Shown piece after piece: positions 1 to 6,152 of a DNA stretch of 7,120 nucleotides (the stretch's first letter is position 1; the number at the start of each line of letters is the position of its first letter). Under the pieces are notes generated by a model. That model had not been told where the DNA came from and did no database searches. It was given only the letters and a program-made list of their open reading frames with translations. The stretch lies in assembly GCA_964524965.1 (NCBI GenBank), contig CAZGDY010000090.1, forward strand, positions 1 through 7,120, given 5' to 3'. This stretch comes from Kmv34 sp964524965 (GTDB lineage Bacteria > Aerophobota > Aerophobia > Aerophobales > B3-G15). The translations under genes were made by a program, and so were the position numbers.

Positions 1-1
1 T

Positions 2-223
2 ATGAGCTCCATTGAATTATCGTCATCCACTTTTCTAATTTATTTGGAATAAACTTTAAAGATATATAAATTTTTCTGTGGTATCTTTCTTGCTGATAAA
101 GGGCAGGGTTTTTTGGCAAATTTTGTAATGGATGAGAACACTCAAAAAAAATCTGTCAAAAAAGCAATTTCTTTAGCGGCAATCATATCGCCCTTTCTTC
201 AAATTGTCAAAGGTCAATCTTAA
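2..223 (+). other. Unidentified, interrupted open frame at left edge
   Basis: One reading frame runs from the left edge to a TAA at 221-223 with a single internal TAA at 50-52. The part from 53 to 223 is open for 56 codons and contains an ATG at 128 that would give a 31-residue peptide beginning MDENTQKKSVKK. There is no good ribosome binding site before that ATG. The composition (charged stretch, then a hydrophobic segment ISLAAIISPFL) resembles protein, but I recognise no family. It could be the decayed 3' end of a gene entering from the left, or chance. The stop at 221-223 directly abuts the ATG at 224 in the same frame. Confidence 0.2.
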
Positions 224-291
224 ATGGCTTACAGTGATACTGCACACTTTTCACTGAAAGAGTACAGACGATCTGATTATTTCAGGAGAAT

Positions 292-300
292 AAAGGAGGT
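292..300 (+). promoter_or_regulatory. Strong Shine-Dalgarno site AAAGGAGGT
   Basis: Nine bases complementary to the 16S rRNA 3' end lie 10 nt before the ATG at 311. This is as strong as any site in front of the three intact genes, yet it drives only a 32-codon frame. It is the main reason for listing that frame. Confidence 0.5.
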
Positions 301-310
301 CTGGACGGTC

Positions 311-409
311 ATGAAAAAACGCTCTAAAATGAGATTAACAAAAAACATATTTAAAATCCTCAGAAAGGATATTTCCCTCTATGAACATCTCCCATTAATC
401 ATATTATGA
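311..409 (+). CDS. Small hypothetical protein or truncated gene start behind a strong ribosome binding site
   Basis: ATG at 311 follows AAAGGAGGT at 292-300, a near-perfect match to the 16S anti-Shine-Dalgarno sequence, at 10 nt spacing. That makes 311 a better start than the in-frame ATG at 224, which has no such site. The product is only 32 residues: a very basic N-terminus (MKKRSKMRLTKN), then FKILRKD and a hydrophobic end LPLIIL, with TGA at 407-409. A basic head followed by the beginning of a hydrophobic segment looks like the N-terminus of a membrane protein cut short, but no family can be assigned. It is either a genuine small peptide or the 5' stub of a decayed gene; I favour the stub because nothing downstream continues it. 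Confidence 0.35.
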   Translation: MKKRSKMRLTKNIFKILRKDISLYEHLPLIIL

Positions 410-440
410 ACTGAAAAAAGAGACAAGTGCTGAGTTTGCC

Positions 441-461
441 AGGAAAACTTTCCTATATAAT
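441..461 (+). promoter_or_regulatory. Inverted repeat adjoining a perfect -10-like hexamer
   Basis: AGGAAAACTTTCCT at 441-454 is a perfect 6-bp inverted repeat around two central bases. One base later comes TATAAT at 456-461, identical to the sigma-70 -10 consensus. The best -35 candidate, TTGCCA at 436-441 (5 of 6), would leave a spacer of only 14 bp, shorter than the usual 16-18. The arrangement resembles a promoter with an overlapping operator, but no convincing gene follows closely: the E1 gene starts 555 bp downstream. Chance is possible in such AT-rich DNA. Confidence 0.2.
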
Positions 462-611
462 CTTTAGTGTACGAAAAATAATATCAGAGTCTATCCTAAA
501 AAGATGAATTGCTCTTTTCATGCGGCGTATCTGGCTCTGAAGAAACAAACTCTGGGGAATCTTAGTGGTCTGTCATATCAACCTAAAAATAACATCCTGA
601 TAAGATAGAAG

Positions 612-707
612 ATGAGAAAAATTTATTTAAAAAATGTCCCTAGTGGGAATATGTCTACAATTTGGAGTATTCTCACCAGGGATTTAATAATTTTACCCCT
701 TATGTAA
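612..707 (+). other. Short frame, possible gene-start remnant
   Basis: ATG at 612 opens a 31-codon frame (begins MRKIYLKNVPSGN, ends DLIILPLM) closed by TAA at 705-707. Like the 311-409 peptide it has a basic head and a short hydrophobic end, as the start of a membrane protein would. The ribosome binding site is weak. The minus strand is also open here, so chance is a real alternative. Family unknown. Confidence 0.15.
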
Positions 708-867
708 AATTTAAATCTTTGAGCTATGTAACTGGTACAGAAATATGTCTTTTCCCATCTCTTATTTTCGAGAAGGCCTGCTGTCTTAATCTTTTCCAAA
801 TTAAGAGAAAAAGGATACAGGATTATCTGGGTCATATTGACTATTATCTAAGTTCAAGTTAGACTTG

Positions 868-969
868 ATGGAAAAGTTGGAAATGGGGAAAACAGTACGG
901 GTTAATAAAGCTAACCATAAAACTCTTAAAAAAGAATTAAGGATAATCGAGTCCTTTTCCGATAGTTGA
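868..969 (+). other. Short basic frame immediately upstream of the E1 gene
   Basis: ATG at 868 opens a 33-codon frame (begins MEKLEMGKTVRVNKA, ends LRIIESFSDS) with TGA at 967-969, 46 bp before the E1 start. The same frame is open back to 841. Its lysine, arginine and glutamate-rich composition is protein-like and the end resembles a natural C-terminus, so it could be the tail of a decayed gene that once preceded the E1 gene. No Shine-Dalgarno site is evident and no family is recognised. Confidence 0.2.
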
Positions 970-994
970 ATTAAGGTGTTACCAAATACATAAA
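966..994 (+). promoter_or_regulatory. Weak candidate promoter for the dehydrogenase gene
   Basis: TTGAAT at 966-971 (4 of 6 to the -35 consensus) and CATAAA at 989-994 (4 of 6 to the -10) are separated by 17 bp and lie just upstream of the start at 1016. Transcription would begin around position 1001, giving a leader of about 15 bases that just includes the Shine-Dalgarno GAGGG at 1004-1008. Two weak hexamers in AT-rich DNA are poor evidence. Confidence 0.15.
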
Positions 995-1015
995 TTGAGA
1001 AATGAGGGTTATTAA

Positions 1016-3376
1016 ATGGTAAGAGAAATTGCTATTAAGCCTAATTTTACTTCTGGCTACATTAAAGTAGGAGGGGAAATTCCTAAGTTCCTTTACAATC
1101 GGTCCATTAAGCAAGAAACGGAAGCAGGCAATCTTACTGTTCAAAAAGCTTTGAATATTCTTGAATGTATGCTTCTTGCAAGGAATTTTGAGCAAATGAT
1201 AGTGGAATTCAAGGAAAGAAAAGGGAAATATGGTTCCTTAAAATATCTTTATATGGGGCCTTCTCATGTTTCTCTTGGCCAGGAAGCTATTTCTGTAGGC
1301 ACCATTATAAATTTAGAGGTGCAGGATTGTATCACCAGTCATCACCGGGGTCACGGAGACAGTTTAGCTAAAGGGTACTTTGCGATTAAAAACATGGACG
1401 AGGAAAGTTTAAAGAAACTCATCCAGAGTAATGAAAAAATTCAAAAATATCTACTTCTCTCCTCAAGCGCTAAGGATAAAAATGAACTAATTGAGCAAGC
1501 TGTTCAACTCCACCTTTACAGGACTATCGCTGAGCTTTTTGGTAAAGAAGACGGATACTGCCACGGACGAGGGGGAGGTATGCATATTGCTGATTTTAGC
1601 AAAGGCCATCTGGGAGCTAACGCAATTGTGGGTGGTAGCTTAGGTATAGCTGTAGGAGCCAGTATAGCCTCCAGGTATCTTGACGAAAAAACAGTGGTTT
1701 TTTGCTTTGCTGGTGATGGTGCATTCAACAATGGGATTGCCCACGAGGCTATGAATATGGCCACTATGGCTCAGTTTACTAACGGGTTAATGAAAAAGAA
1801 AGAAGGAGTGCCTGTTATCTTCGGTATTGTCAATAATCAATATGGAATGACTGGTCAACAAAGAGGTGAGGTTACCGGAGTACAGTTTTTGTCTGAGCGA
1901 GCGTTTAGCTACAATAGGCAAGGGATGCACGCAGAAGTTATTAACGGAATGGATGTTCTGGCTGTTATGGATGCAACTAAAAGAGCGATTATCGGTGCCC
2001 GCGAAGGAAAAGGTCCTTATCTTTTAGAACTCTGGTGTACCCGCTATAAAGGCCATTCACTCAGTGATAAACTGGAGAAAAAAGAAGATGAAACATATCG
2101 AACTATCCAAGAGTTGAATGCCTGGGAAAGAGTAGATCCCATTGAAGTTTATAGCAAAAAGCTATTAGATGCGGGACTAGTGAACAAAGAGGCGATAGAG
2201 GTATTACAAAAAAAAGCAAGAGAAAGAAACCTGACTCTGGCTAAAAAAGCAGCAGAGGGTGTGAGCCCCAATCCAACACAGATGTACCGAGGATTATGGA
2301 GTAATTCTTCTTCTCAGCAGGTTCCCGTTGCTTTTCGAGCATCTGTTTCTTCTAAACCAGCGCTTCCTAAGAGAAATTCTGCTGAAAAAATAACCTATCG
2401 AGAAGCAATAATTGAAGCGATTTATGAGGAAATGAGGAGAGATATCCGAGTTGTTTTATGGGGAGAGGATATCGCCGATTATGGAGGAGCGTTCCAAGCA
2501 ACTAAGGGACTTTTGGATACTTTTGGTCGGGAACGGGTGTTTAACGCAGCAATTTCGGAGGCAGCAATAATCGGCAGTGGCTTAGGAGCAGCTTTAAAGG
2601 GTTTGCGTCCAGTCGTGGAGATAATGTATATTGATTTTATCCTCCAGGCTATGGACCAAGTTGCTAACCAGGCCGCAAAGTGGAAATATATGTCAGGAGG
2701 GCAACCAACCATACCATTGACTATCCGGACTACTATCGGAGGAGGAAAAGGTTACGCTGGTCAACACTCGCAAAGCATAGAAGCTATTCTTGCTCACTTT
2801 CCTGGGTTGAAAATTGTTGTGCCCTCTAATGCTTATAACGCTAAAGGTTTATTAAAGACAGCTATTAGGGATGACAATCCCGTTTTGGTTATCGAACATC
2901 AAAATTTATACAAGAATCCTCGAGGAGAAAGTCTTGTCCCTAGCGAGGATTACCTTATTCCCTTTGGCAAAGCTGTGCTTAGACGAGAAGTGAATAACTA
3001 CAAGGCTCCTACCGTTACCCTAATAAGCTGGTCGCATATGGTAAGTATAGCTTTAAGCGCTGCAGAGAAATTAGCGAGAGAAGGAGTGGAGGCAGAAGTC
3101 ATTGATTTGCAAACACTTTGTCCTCTTGATATACAGACACTTGTTAGTTCCGTTAGAAAAACTGGGCGAGCTCTGGTAGTACACCAAGCCGTAAAGTGTA
3201 TGGGGTTTGGCGCTGAGATAACGGCTCAAATCCAGGAGAAGGCATTTGATTATTTGGATGGTCCTATTGTGAGAGTTGCTGCTCCTAACATACCCCCTCC
3301 AGCGGCTCCCACTTTAGAGAAAGCATTCTTACCCAATGAGGAATTAATTGTCGATGCTGTGAAACAGATGTTTTGA
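1016..3376 (+). CDS. Fused alpha/beta E1 component of a ThDP-dependent 2-oxoacid (pyruvate/acetoin-type) dehydrogenase
   Basis: E1 enzymes use thiamine diphosphate to decarboxylate a 2-oxoacid, or cleave acetoin, and pass the acyl or aldehyde unit to a lipoyl E2. Here both subunits are one 786-residue chain. The alpha half (about 45-425) shows HHRGHGDSLAKG (109-120), GRGGGMH (184-190), the ThDP/Mg motif GDGAFNN (233-239) ending at N273-N274, and YKGHSLSD. A Ser/Gln/Pro-containing linker (about 429-455) leads to the beta half: GEDIADYGG from 483, ISEAAIIG with the likely cofactor-activating Glu515, GQHSQS with the expected catalytic-type His584, and a transketolase C-terminal domain from about 650. 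Two insertions stand out against usual E1-alpha: about 45 residues between SLAKG and AELFGK (roughly 122-166), and about 10 residues (TNGLMKKKEG) inside the ThDP motif. The ATG at 1016 has GAGGG 7 nt upstream. No E2 or E3 gene lies in the window. Class is certain; substrate is not. Confidence 0.93.
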   Translation: MVREIAIKPNFTSGYIKVGGEIPKFLYNRSIKQETEAGNLTVQKALNILECMLLARNFEQMIVEFKERKGKYGSLKYLYMGPSHVSLGQEAISVGTIINLEVQDCITSHHRGHGDSLAKGYFAIKNMDEESLKKLIQSNEKIQKYLLLSSSAKDKNELIEQAVQLHLYRTIAELFGKEDGYCHGRGGGMHIADFSKGHLGANAIVGGSLGIAVGASIASRYLDEKTVVFCFAGDGAFNNGIAHEAMNMATMAQFTNGLMKKKEGVPVIFGIVNNQYGMTGQQRGEVTGVQFLSERAFSYNRQGMHAEVINGMDVLAVMDATKRAIIGAREGKGPYLLELWCTRYKGHSLSDKLEKKEDETYRTIQELNAWERVDPIEVYSKKLLDAGLVNKEAIEVLQKKARERNLTLAKKAAEGVSPNPTQMYRGLWSNSSSQQVPVAFRASVSSKPALPKRNSAEKITYREAIIEAIYEEMRRDIRVVLWGEDIADYGGAFQATKGLLDTFGRERVFNAAISEAAIIGSGLGAALKGLRPVVEIMYIDFILQAMDQVANQAAKWKYMSGGQPTIPLTIRTTIGGGKGYAGQHSQSIEAILAHFPGLKIVVPSNAYNAKGLLKTAIRDDNPVLVIEHQNLYKNPRGESLVPSEDYLIPFGKAVLRREVNNYKAPTVTLISWSHMVSIALSAAEKLAREGVEAEVIDLQTLCPLDIQTLVSSVRKTGRALVVHQAVKCMGFGAEITAQIQEKAFDYLDGPIVRVAAPNIPPPAAPTLEKAFLPNEELIVDAVKQMF

Positions 3377-3453
3377 ACTAAAAAGAATTAGCATAATTAT
3401 TAATTTTTCTGACTTTTTGAAATATGTCTAAGCTTTGCATGTGTATAACTACT

Positions 3454-3461
3454 AAAGGAGG
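3454..3461 (+). promoter_or_regulatory. Shine-Dalgarno site AAAGGAGG of the transaldolase-family gene
   Basis: AAAGGAGG sits 7 nt before the ATG at 3469 and fixes that start. The 92-bp gap before this gene is AT-rich; TATAAC at 3444-3449 is -10-like, but transcription from it would start inside this site, so it is probably not a working promoter. Confidence 0.7.
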
Positions 3462-3468
3462 ATAAAAT

Positions 3469-4581
3469 ATGAGTGCAGCAACTCCGGGAGGTTTAGAGAG
3501 TTATTTAAGGGAACTAAAAGATGAAAAGGGTTATTTTCACCGCGTTCACCGATTAACTCCCACAAGGCTTTGGATCAACAATCCTACGCGTAATGAGGCA
3601 GATTTAGCTATTGCTGCTGGTGCGATAAGCTGTACTTGTAACCCGACTTATCCTATGAAAATGATCCAGAAAGAACCAGGTAACTACGCTCTAAGTGTTG
3701 TGGACAAAGTTATCAAAGAAATCTCTGATGATAATGAAGCTGCTGATCTTGTTCAGCAAAAACTCATTAAACTCATCATGGATAAATTCTTACCTTTATA
3801 CGAGCAAAGTCCAGGCAATCAGGGATTTGTTTCTATCCAGGGCAACCCTCTTCTTGACGATGATGCTGAGTGTATTGTTGGTGAGGCACTTCAATATCGC
3901 AAACTGGGGAAAAATTTTATTACAAAAATTCCAGCAACAAAAGCAGGTCTAAAGGCTATTGAATCTCTTATACCCGAGGAAATGCCGATACTTGCAACTG
4001 AAATTATGGGTGTTTCCCAATTAGTTTATACCTGCGAGTTGTACAAGCGAGTATCAAAAGAGTGTGGAAAACGCCCTCCCTTTTATCTTACCCATATCAC
4101 CGGTATTTTTGACAATCACTTAAAAGATGTTGTAGAGCGTGATAATATTGACATTCCTAAAGATATTCTTTGGCAGGCAGGTTGTATAGTTGCTCGTCAG
4201 CAGTACAAAATCTTTAAAGAGCGAGAGTACCCGGGCATTATAATTGGTGGAGGAGCGCGTAACTTACATCATTTCACAGAGTTTGTAGGTTCTGATATGC
4301 AGATAACTATTAACTGGGTAGGAACAGCTGATAAGCTGATTGACCAGGACCCTCCTGTAGTGAGCCGAATGGATACTCTTGCCCCTCAGCGTGTTATTGA
4401 TGAGCTTTTAGAGAAAATTCCTGATTTTCGCAGAGCTTACTTAGAGGAAAATCTTTCGGTGGAAGAATTTAATAGATTTGGTCCAGTGCAGCGTTTTCGC
4501 GAAGCTTTTATTCAGGGGTGGAATTTTCTTCTTAGTACAATCAGATATCGCAGGGCATTTGATGGTCCTGTTGGCCATTAA
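3469..4581 (+). CDS. Transaldolase-family Schiff-base aldolase
   Basis: Transaldolases move a three-carbon dihydroxyacetone unit between sugar phosphates through a lysine Schiff base in a cytoplasmic beta-barrel; relatives act as aldolases. Visible landmarks are the first-strand region LWINN (34-38), the TxNP motif CTCNPTY (55-61), the lysine motif ITKIPATKAGLKAIESL with likely catalytic Lys153, LTHITGIFD (207-215) and GGGARN (260-265). The 370-residue length is above E. coli TalB (317) and near the longer transaldolase type. Aligned by eye, two usual residues are absent: the Asp on the first strand (D17 in TalB, D6 in FsaA) is Asn37, and the phosphate-binding Arg of the FVGRI motif is replaced in TGIFD. 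The second phosphate-site Arg (GARN, Arg264) remains. The substrate may therefore differ from normal pentose-phosphate intermediates. The gene lies 92 bp after the E1 gene on the same strand and is probably cotranscribed. Fold assignment is strong; reaction unknown. Confidence 0.85.
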   Translation: MSAATPGGLESYLRELKDEKGYFHRVHRLTPTRLWINNPTRNEADLAIAAGAISCTCNPTYPMKMIQKEPGNYALSVVDKVIKEISDDNEAADLVQQKLIKLIMDKFLPLYEQSPGNQGFVSIQGNPLLDDDAECIVGEALQYRKLGKNFITKIPATKAGLKAIESLIPEEMPILATEIMGVSQLVYTCELYKRVSKECGKRPPFYLTHITGIFDNHLKDVVERDNIDIPKDILWQAGCIVARQQYKIFKEREYPGIIIGGGARNLHHFTEFVGSDMQITINWVGTADKLIDQDPPVVSRMDTLAPQRVIDELLEKIPDFRRAYLEENLSVEEFNRFGPVQRFREAFIQGWNFLLSTIRYRRAFDGPVGH

Positions 4582-4744
4582 GCTAAAAGGTAAAGCCTCG
4601 GTTTAGTAGTAAGATGAGCCTCGAAGCGAAGATAACTTTTTTAATGTGTTGAAAAACTGTTTTTTTGTTTACAGCCAGGAAGATTAAAAAGAGATAATTT
4701 GTCTAAAAACTACCCAATTCTGGATATTATTTAGGAGGGTAAAA
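4582..4744 (+). promoter_or_regulatory. Intergenic spacer with a candidate internal promoter
   Basis: The 163-bp gap is longer than usual within an operon. TTTACA at 4668-4673 (5 of 6 to the -35 consensus) and GATAAT at 4693-4698 (5 of 6 to the -10) are separated by 19 bp, slightly long, and would start transcription about 40 bases before the third gene. Two copies of GCCTCG occur near its left end. AAAAACTGTTTTTTT inside it has too short a loop and too little GC to be a good terminator, so readthrough from upstream is also possible. Confidence 0.3.
4733..4738 (+). promoter_or_regulatory. AGGAGG site supporting a TTG start
   Basis: AGGAGG precedes two consecutive TTG codons at 4745 and 4748, at 6 and 9 nt. 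No ATG or GTG lies near enough to serve, so this gene must start with TTG. The site does not decide between the two; the choice changes the protein by one residue. Confidence 0.7.
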
Positions 4745-5707
4745 TTGTTGAAAGAAGGCCCTATATTAATAACAGGAGGTTGTGGATTTCTCGGCACTAA
4801 GTTAGCTCATTTACTTTTAAGTAAGTACCCAAATAGACAAATCATATTAGCGGATATTGTTAAAAATTCTCGCTTAGACTCTTTAAAAGATAAAGTAAAA
4901 TTTATTGAAGCTGATTTAAACAATCCTCAGATTTGTCGTCAGTTAGTAACGCCTAATATTTCTATTATTTTTCACTTAGCTTCCTTAGTTTCTGGAGGAG
5001 CAGAAAAGAATTTTGAAGCAGGTCTAAAAGCCAACATATGGAGTACCATTCATTTACTGGAGGCATGCCGCTTGCAACGACATAGACCTAAATTTATCTT
5101 TACTAGCTCGATAGCGGTCTTTGGTGGTGAGAAGCTACCTGATAAGGTTACAGATTGGACATATCAGCATCCTCAAAACAGCTATGGCGTTGCTAAGGTA
5201 ATTGGCGAACAATTGATAAACGATTATTCACGCAAAAGATACATTGATGGTCGTGGTGTGCGTTTACCCGCCGTTATTGTTCGGGATACTCCAAACACTG
5301 CTTTGAGTGGATATTTAAGTGCGCTTTGCAGGGAGCCCCTTAACGGAAGGGATTATATTTGTCCTGTTAAGCCCAAAACGAACATACCAATAATAGGAAT
5401 TCAAAAGGCTATAGAATTTTTATTTGAACTTAGCGAGTTAAAAGAAAATAAGCTTGGAGATTTTAGAACGGTTAATGGGAGAGGAATATCTCCAACTGCT
5501 GGCGAAATTGTGGAAGTTGTTTATAAATGTGCCTCACCTGAGTGGTCTTTAGGAAAAATCAGTTTCAATCCTGATCCGGGTGTACAGAAAATCATAGATT
5601 CTTGGCCAAAATGGATTGAAGCTGATCGTGCTCTTTCTCTCGGTCTTCCAGGTAATGATTGCCTTGATACGATTATTCGTGATTATATAAGTTTTGATTT
5701 AATTTAG
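4745..5707 (+). CDS. denD: DenD-like D-erythronate 2-dehydrogenase (extended SDR, NAD-dependent)
   Basis: DenD oxidises D-erythronate at C2 to 2-oxo-D-erythronate using NAD+, the first step of a four-carbon sugar-acid pathway that normally continues with an isomerase, a kinase and a decarboxylating aldolase. The 320-residue protein is full length for the family. It has the Rossmann motif TGGCGFLG (10-17), an acidic residue at the end of the second strand (LAD, Asp37) favouring NAD over NADP, FTSSIAVFGG with the catalytic serine at 121-122, and the YxxxK pair Tyr147/Lys151 in NSYGVAK. The segment after it (GEQLINDYSRKRYIDGRGVR, LPAVIVR, then CREPLNG and CPV) matches from memory the DenD subgroup rather than generic UDP-sugar epimerases. 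It starts at TTG behind AGGAGG, 163 bp after the transaldolase-family gene. None of the other erythronate-pathway genes is in this window, so the real substrate may be a related sugar acid. Confidence 0.78.
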   Translation: MLKEGPILITGGCGFLGTKLAHLLLSKYPNRQIILADIVKNSRLDSLKDKVKFIEADLNNPQICRQLVTPNISIIFHLASLVSGGAEKNFEAGLKANIWSTIHLLEACRLQRHRPKFIFTSSIAVFGGEKLPDKVTDWTYQHPQNSYGVAKVIGEQLINDYSRKRYIDGRGVRLPAVIVRDTPNTALSGYLSALCREPLNGRDYICPVKPKTNIPIIGIQKAIEFLFELSELKENKLGDFRTVNGRGISPTAGEIVEVVYKCASPEWSLGKISFNPDPGVQKIIDSWPKWIEADRALSLGLPGNDCLDTIIRDYISFDLI

Positions 5708-5719
5708 CAGGAATTTTTA

Positions 5720-5735
5720 TTTTCGCCGGTGAAAA
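5720..5735. repeat. 16-bp near-perfect palindrome just after denD
   Basis: TTTTCGCCGGTGAAAA pairs at seven of eight positions around a CC|GG centre and begins 13 bp after the denD stop. It has the size and symmetry of an operator for a dimeric regulator, or could form a small hairpin in RNA (TTTTC/GAAAA stem, six-base loop). There is no T-run right after it, so it is a poor intrinsic terminator. Confidence 0.3.
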
Positions 5736-5900
5736 AGAGGGTTTTCTCTAAGAATTGCCCAAAAAGCACAGCTTGAGTTATGAAGGCAACGGCTCGGAAC
5801 TTGGTAAATACTCAGTGAACAATGCCTCGTACTATTCGCTTTCCTTGAGTTTTTTTCGATTCTTATAGCAAAAAAGGTATCAAACTCTTTTCCATTTTAT

Positions 5901-5915
5901 AGATAGATGCTATCT
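5901..5915. repeat. Small inverted repeat AGATAG-ATG-CTATCT
   Basis: A perfect 6-bp stem with a three-base loop is followed by a long pyrimidine-rich, T-rich tract (about 5916-5936). It could act as a weak transcription terminator for the plus-strand cassette. The stem is AT-rich and the T-run is interrupted by C, so this is only a candidate. Confidence 0.25.
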
Positions 5916-6095
5916 TCCTCTTCTTTTTCCTTTACTTAAAGACCTCCTTGAGGTTGATCATTAATATTCTTTCAGGGAATGACCTTTAGCGCAGAGTTAG
6001 AATCAAGACTTCAAGAAAATTATTAGCTACTATTTAAATACTATTATTGGCAATGAGTCAGAAACTGATAAGTAAAAAATTTTTTGCCTTTCCTA

Positions 6096-6123
6096 TCTTA
6101 CGTCTTACTTCTCATGTCTTACG
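6096..6123. repeat. Four-unit 7-bp tandem repeat, consensus TCTTACG
   Basis: Four consecutive heptamers read TCTTACG, TCTTACT, TCTCATG and TCTTACG with exact 7-bp spacing; the first and last are identical and the middle two differ by one and two or three bases. It lies in non-coding DNA 30 bp beyond the end of the minus-strand PH/SHOCT gene. It may be a slipped-strand minisatellite or one copy of a dispersed intergenic repeat family. Confidence 0.6.
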
Positions 6124-6152
6124 TTTTAAATTATTTCTGAGTTTATTTAAAT

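Larger units (their letters stand above)
410..1015. other. 606 bp upstream of the E1 gene without an identifiable gene
   Basis: No frame here encodes a recognisable protein of useful length. The overlapping plus-strand 662-862 and minus-strand 623-835 frames cover the same bases, resemble no family I know, and the plus-strand one would start at TTG without a ribosome binding site. Two shorter plus-strand frames look slightly more protein-like and are listed separately (612-707 and 868-969). No tRNA, riboswitch or CRISPR repeat was seen. The stretch is best read as leader plus decayed coding sequence. Confidence 0.5.
5708..6152. other. 445 bp non-coding stretch after denD
   Basis: No gene is supported on either strand. 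The longest readable piece is about 38 plus-strand codons after a TAA near 5749, with no start codon or ribosome binding site. The stretch holds a near-perfect palindrome at 5720-5735, an inverted repeat at 5901-5915 and a 7-bp-period repeat at 6096-6123, described separately. No clear GC-rich hairpin with a T-run marks the end of the operon. The region separates the plus-strand cassette from the convergent minus-strand gene ending at 6153. Confidence 0.5.

Noticed and set aside
623..862. Overlapping minus-strand 70-codon (623-835) and plus-strand 66-codon (662-862) frames
   Set aside because: They occupy the same DNA on opposite strands, resemble no known family, and the plus-strand one needs a TTG start without a ribosome binding site. 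AT-rich DNA with few stops explains them.
410..1015. Possible ThDP riboswitch in the leader of a ThDP enzyme gene
   Set aside because: I found no THI-box core (CTGAGA with its partner elements). ThDP-using enzymes, unlike ThDP-making ones, are also usually not under such control.
1516..2712. Minus-strand frames at 1516-1764 and 2479-2712
   Set aside because: They lie inside the clearly coding E1 gene and are antisense shadows of its codons.
3417..3449. TTGAAA and TATAAC as a promoter before the transaldolase gene
   Set aside because: The spacing is 21 bp and transcription would start inside the Shine-Dalgarno sequence, so the message could not be translated well.
3695..3952. 85-codon plus-strand frame inside the transaldolase gene
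   Set aside because: It is the +1 shadow of the real gene, with no family resemblance and no start signal.
4649..4667. AAAAACTGTTTTTTT as an intrinsic terminator after the transaldolase gene
   Set aside because: The arms contain almost only A-T pairs and leave a loop that is too short; it is most likely a simple A/T run.
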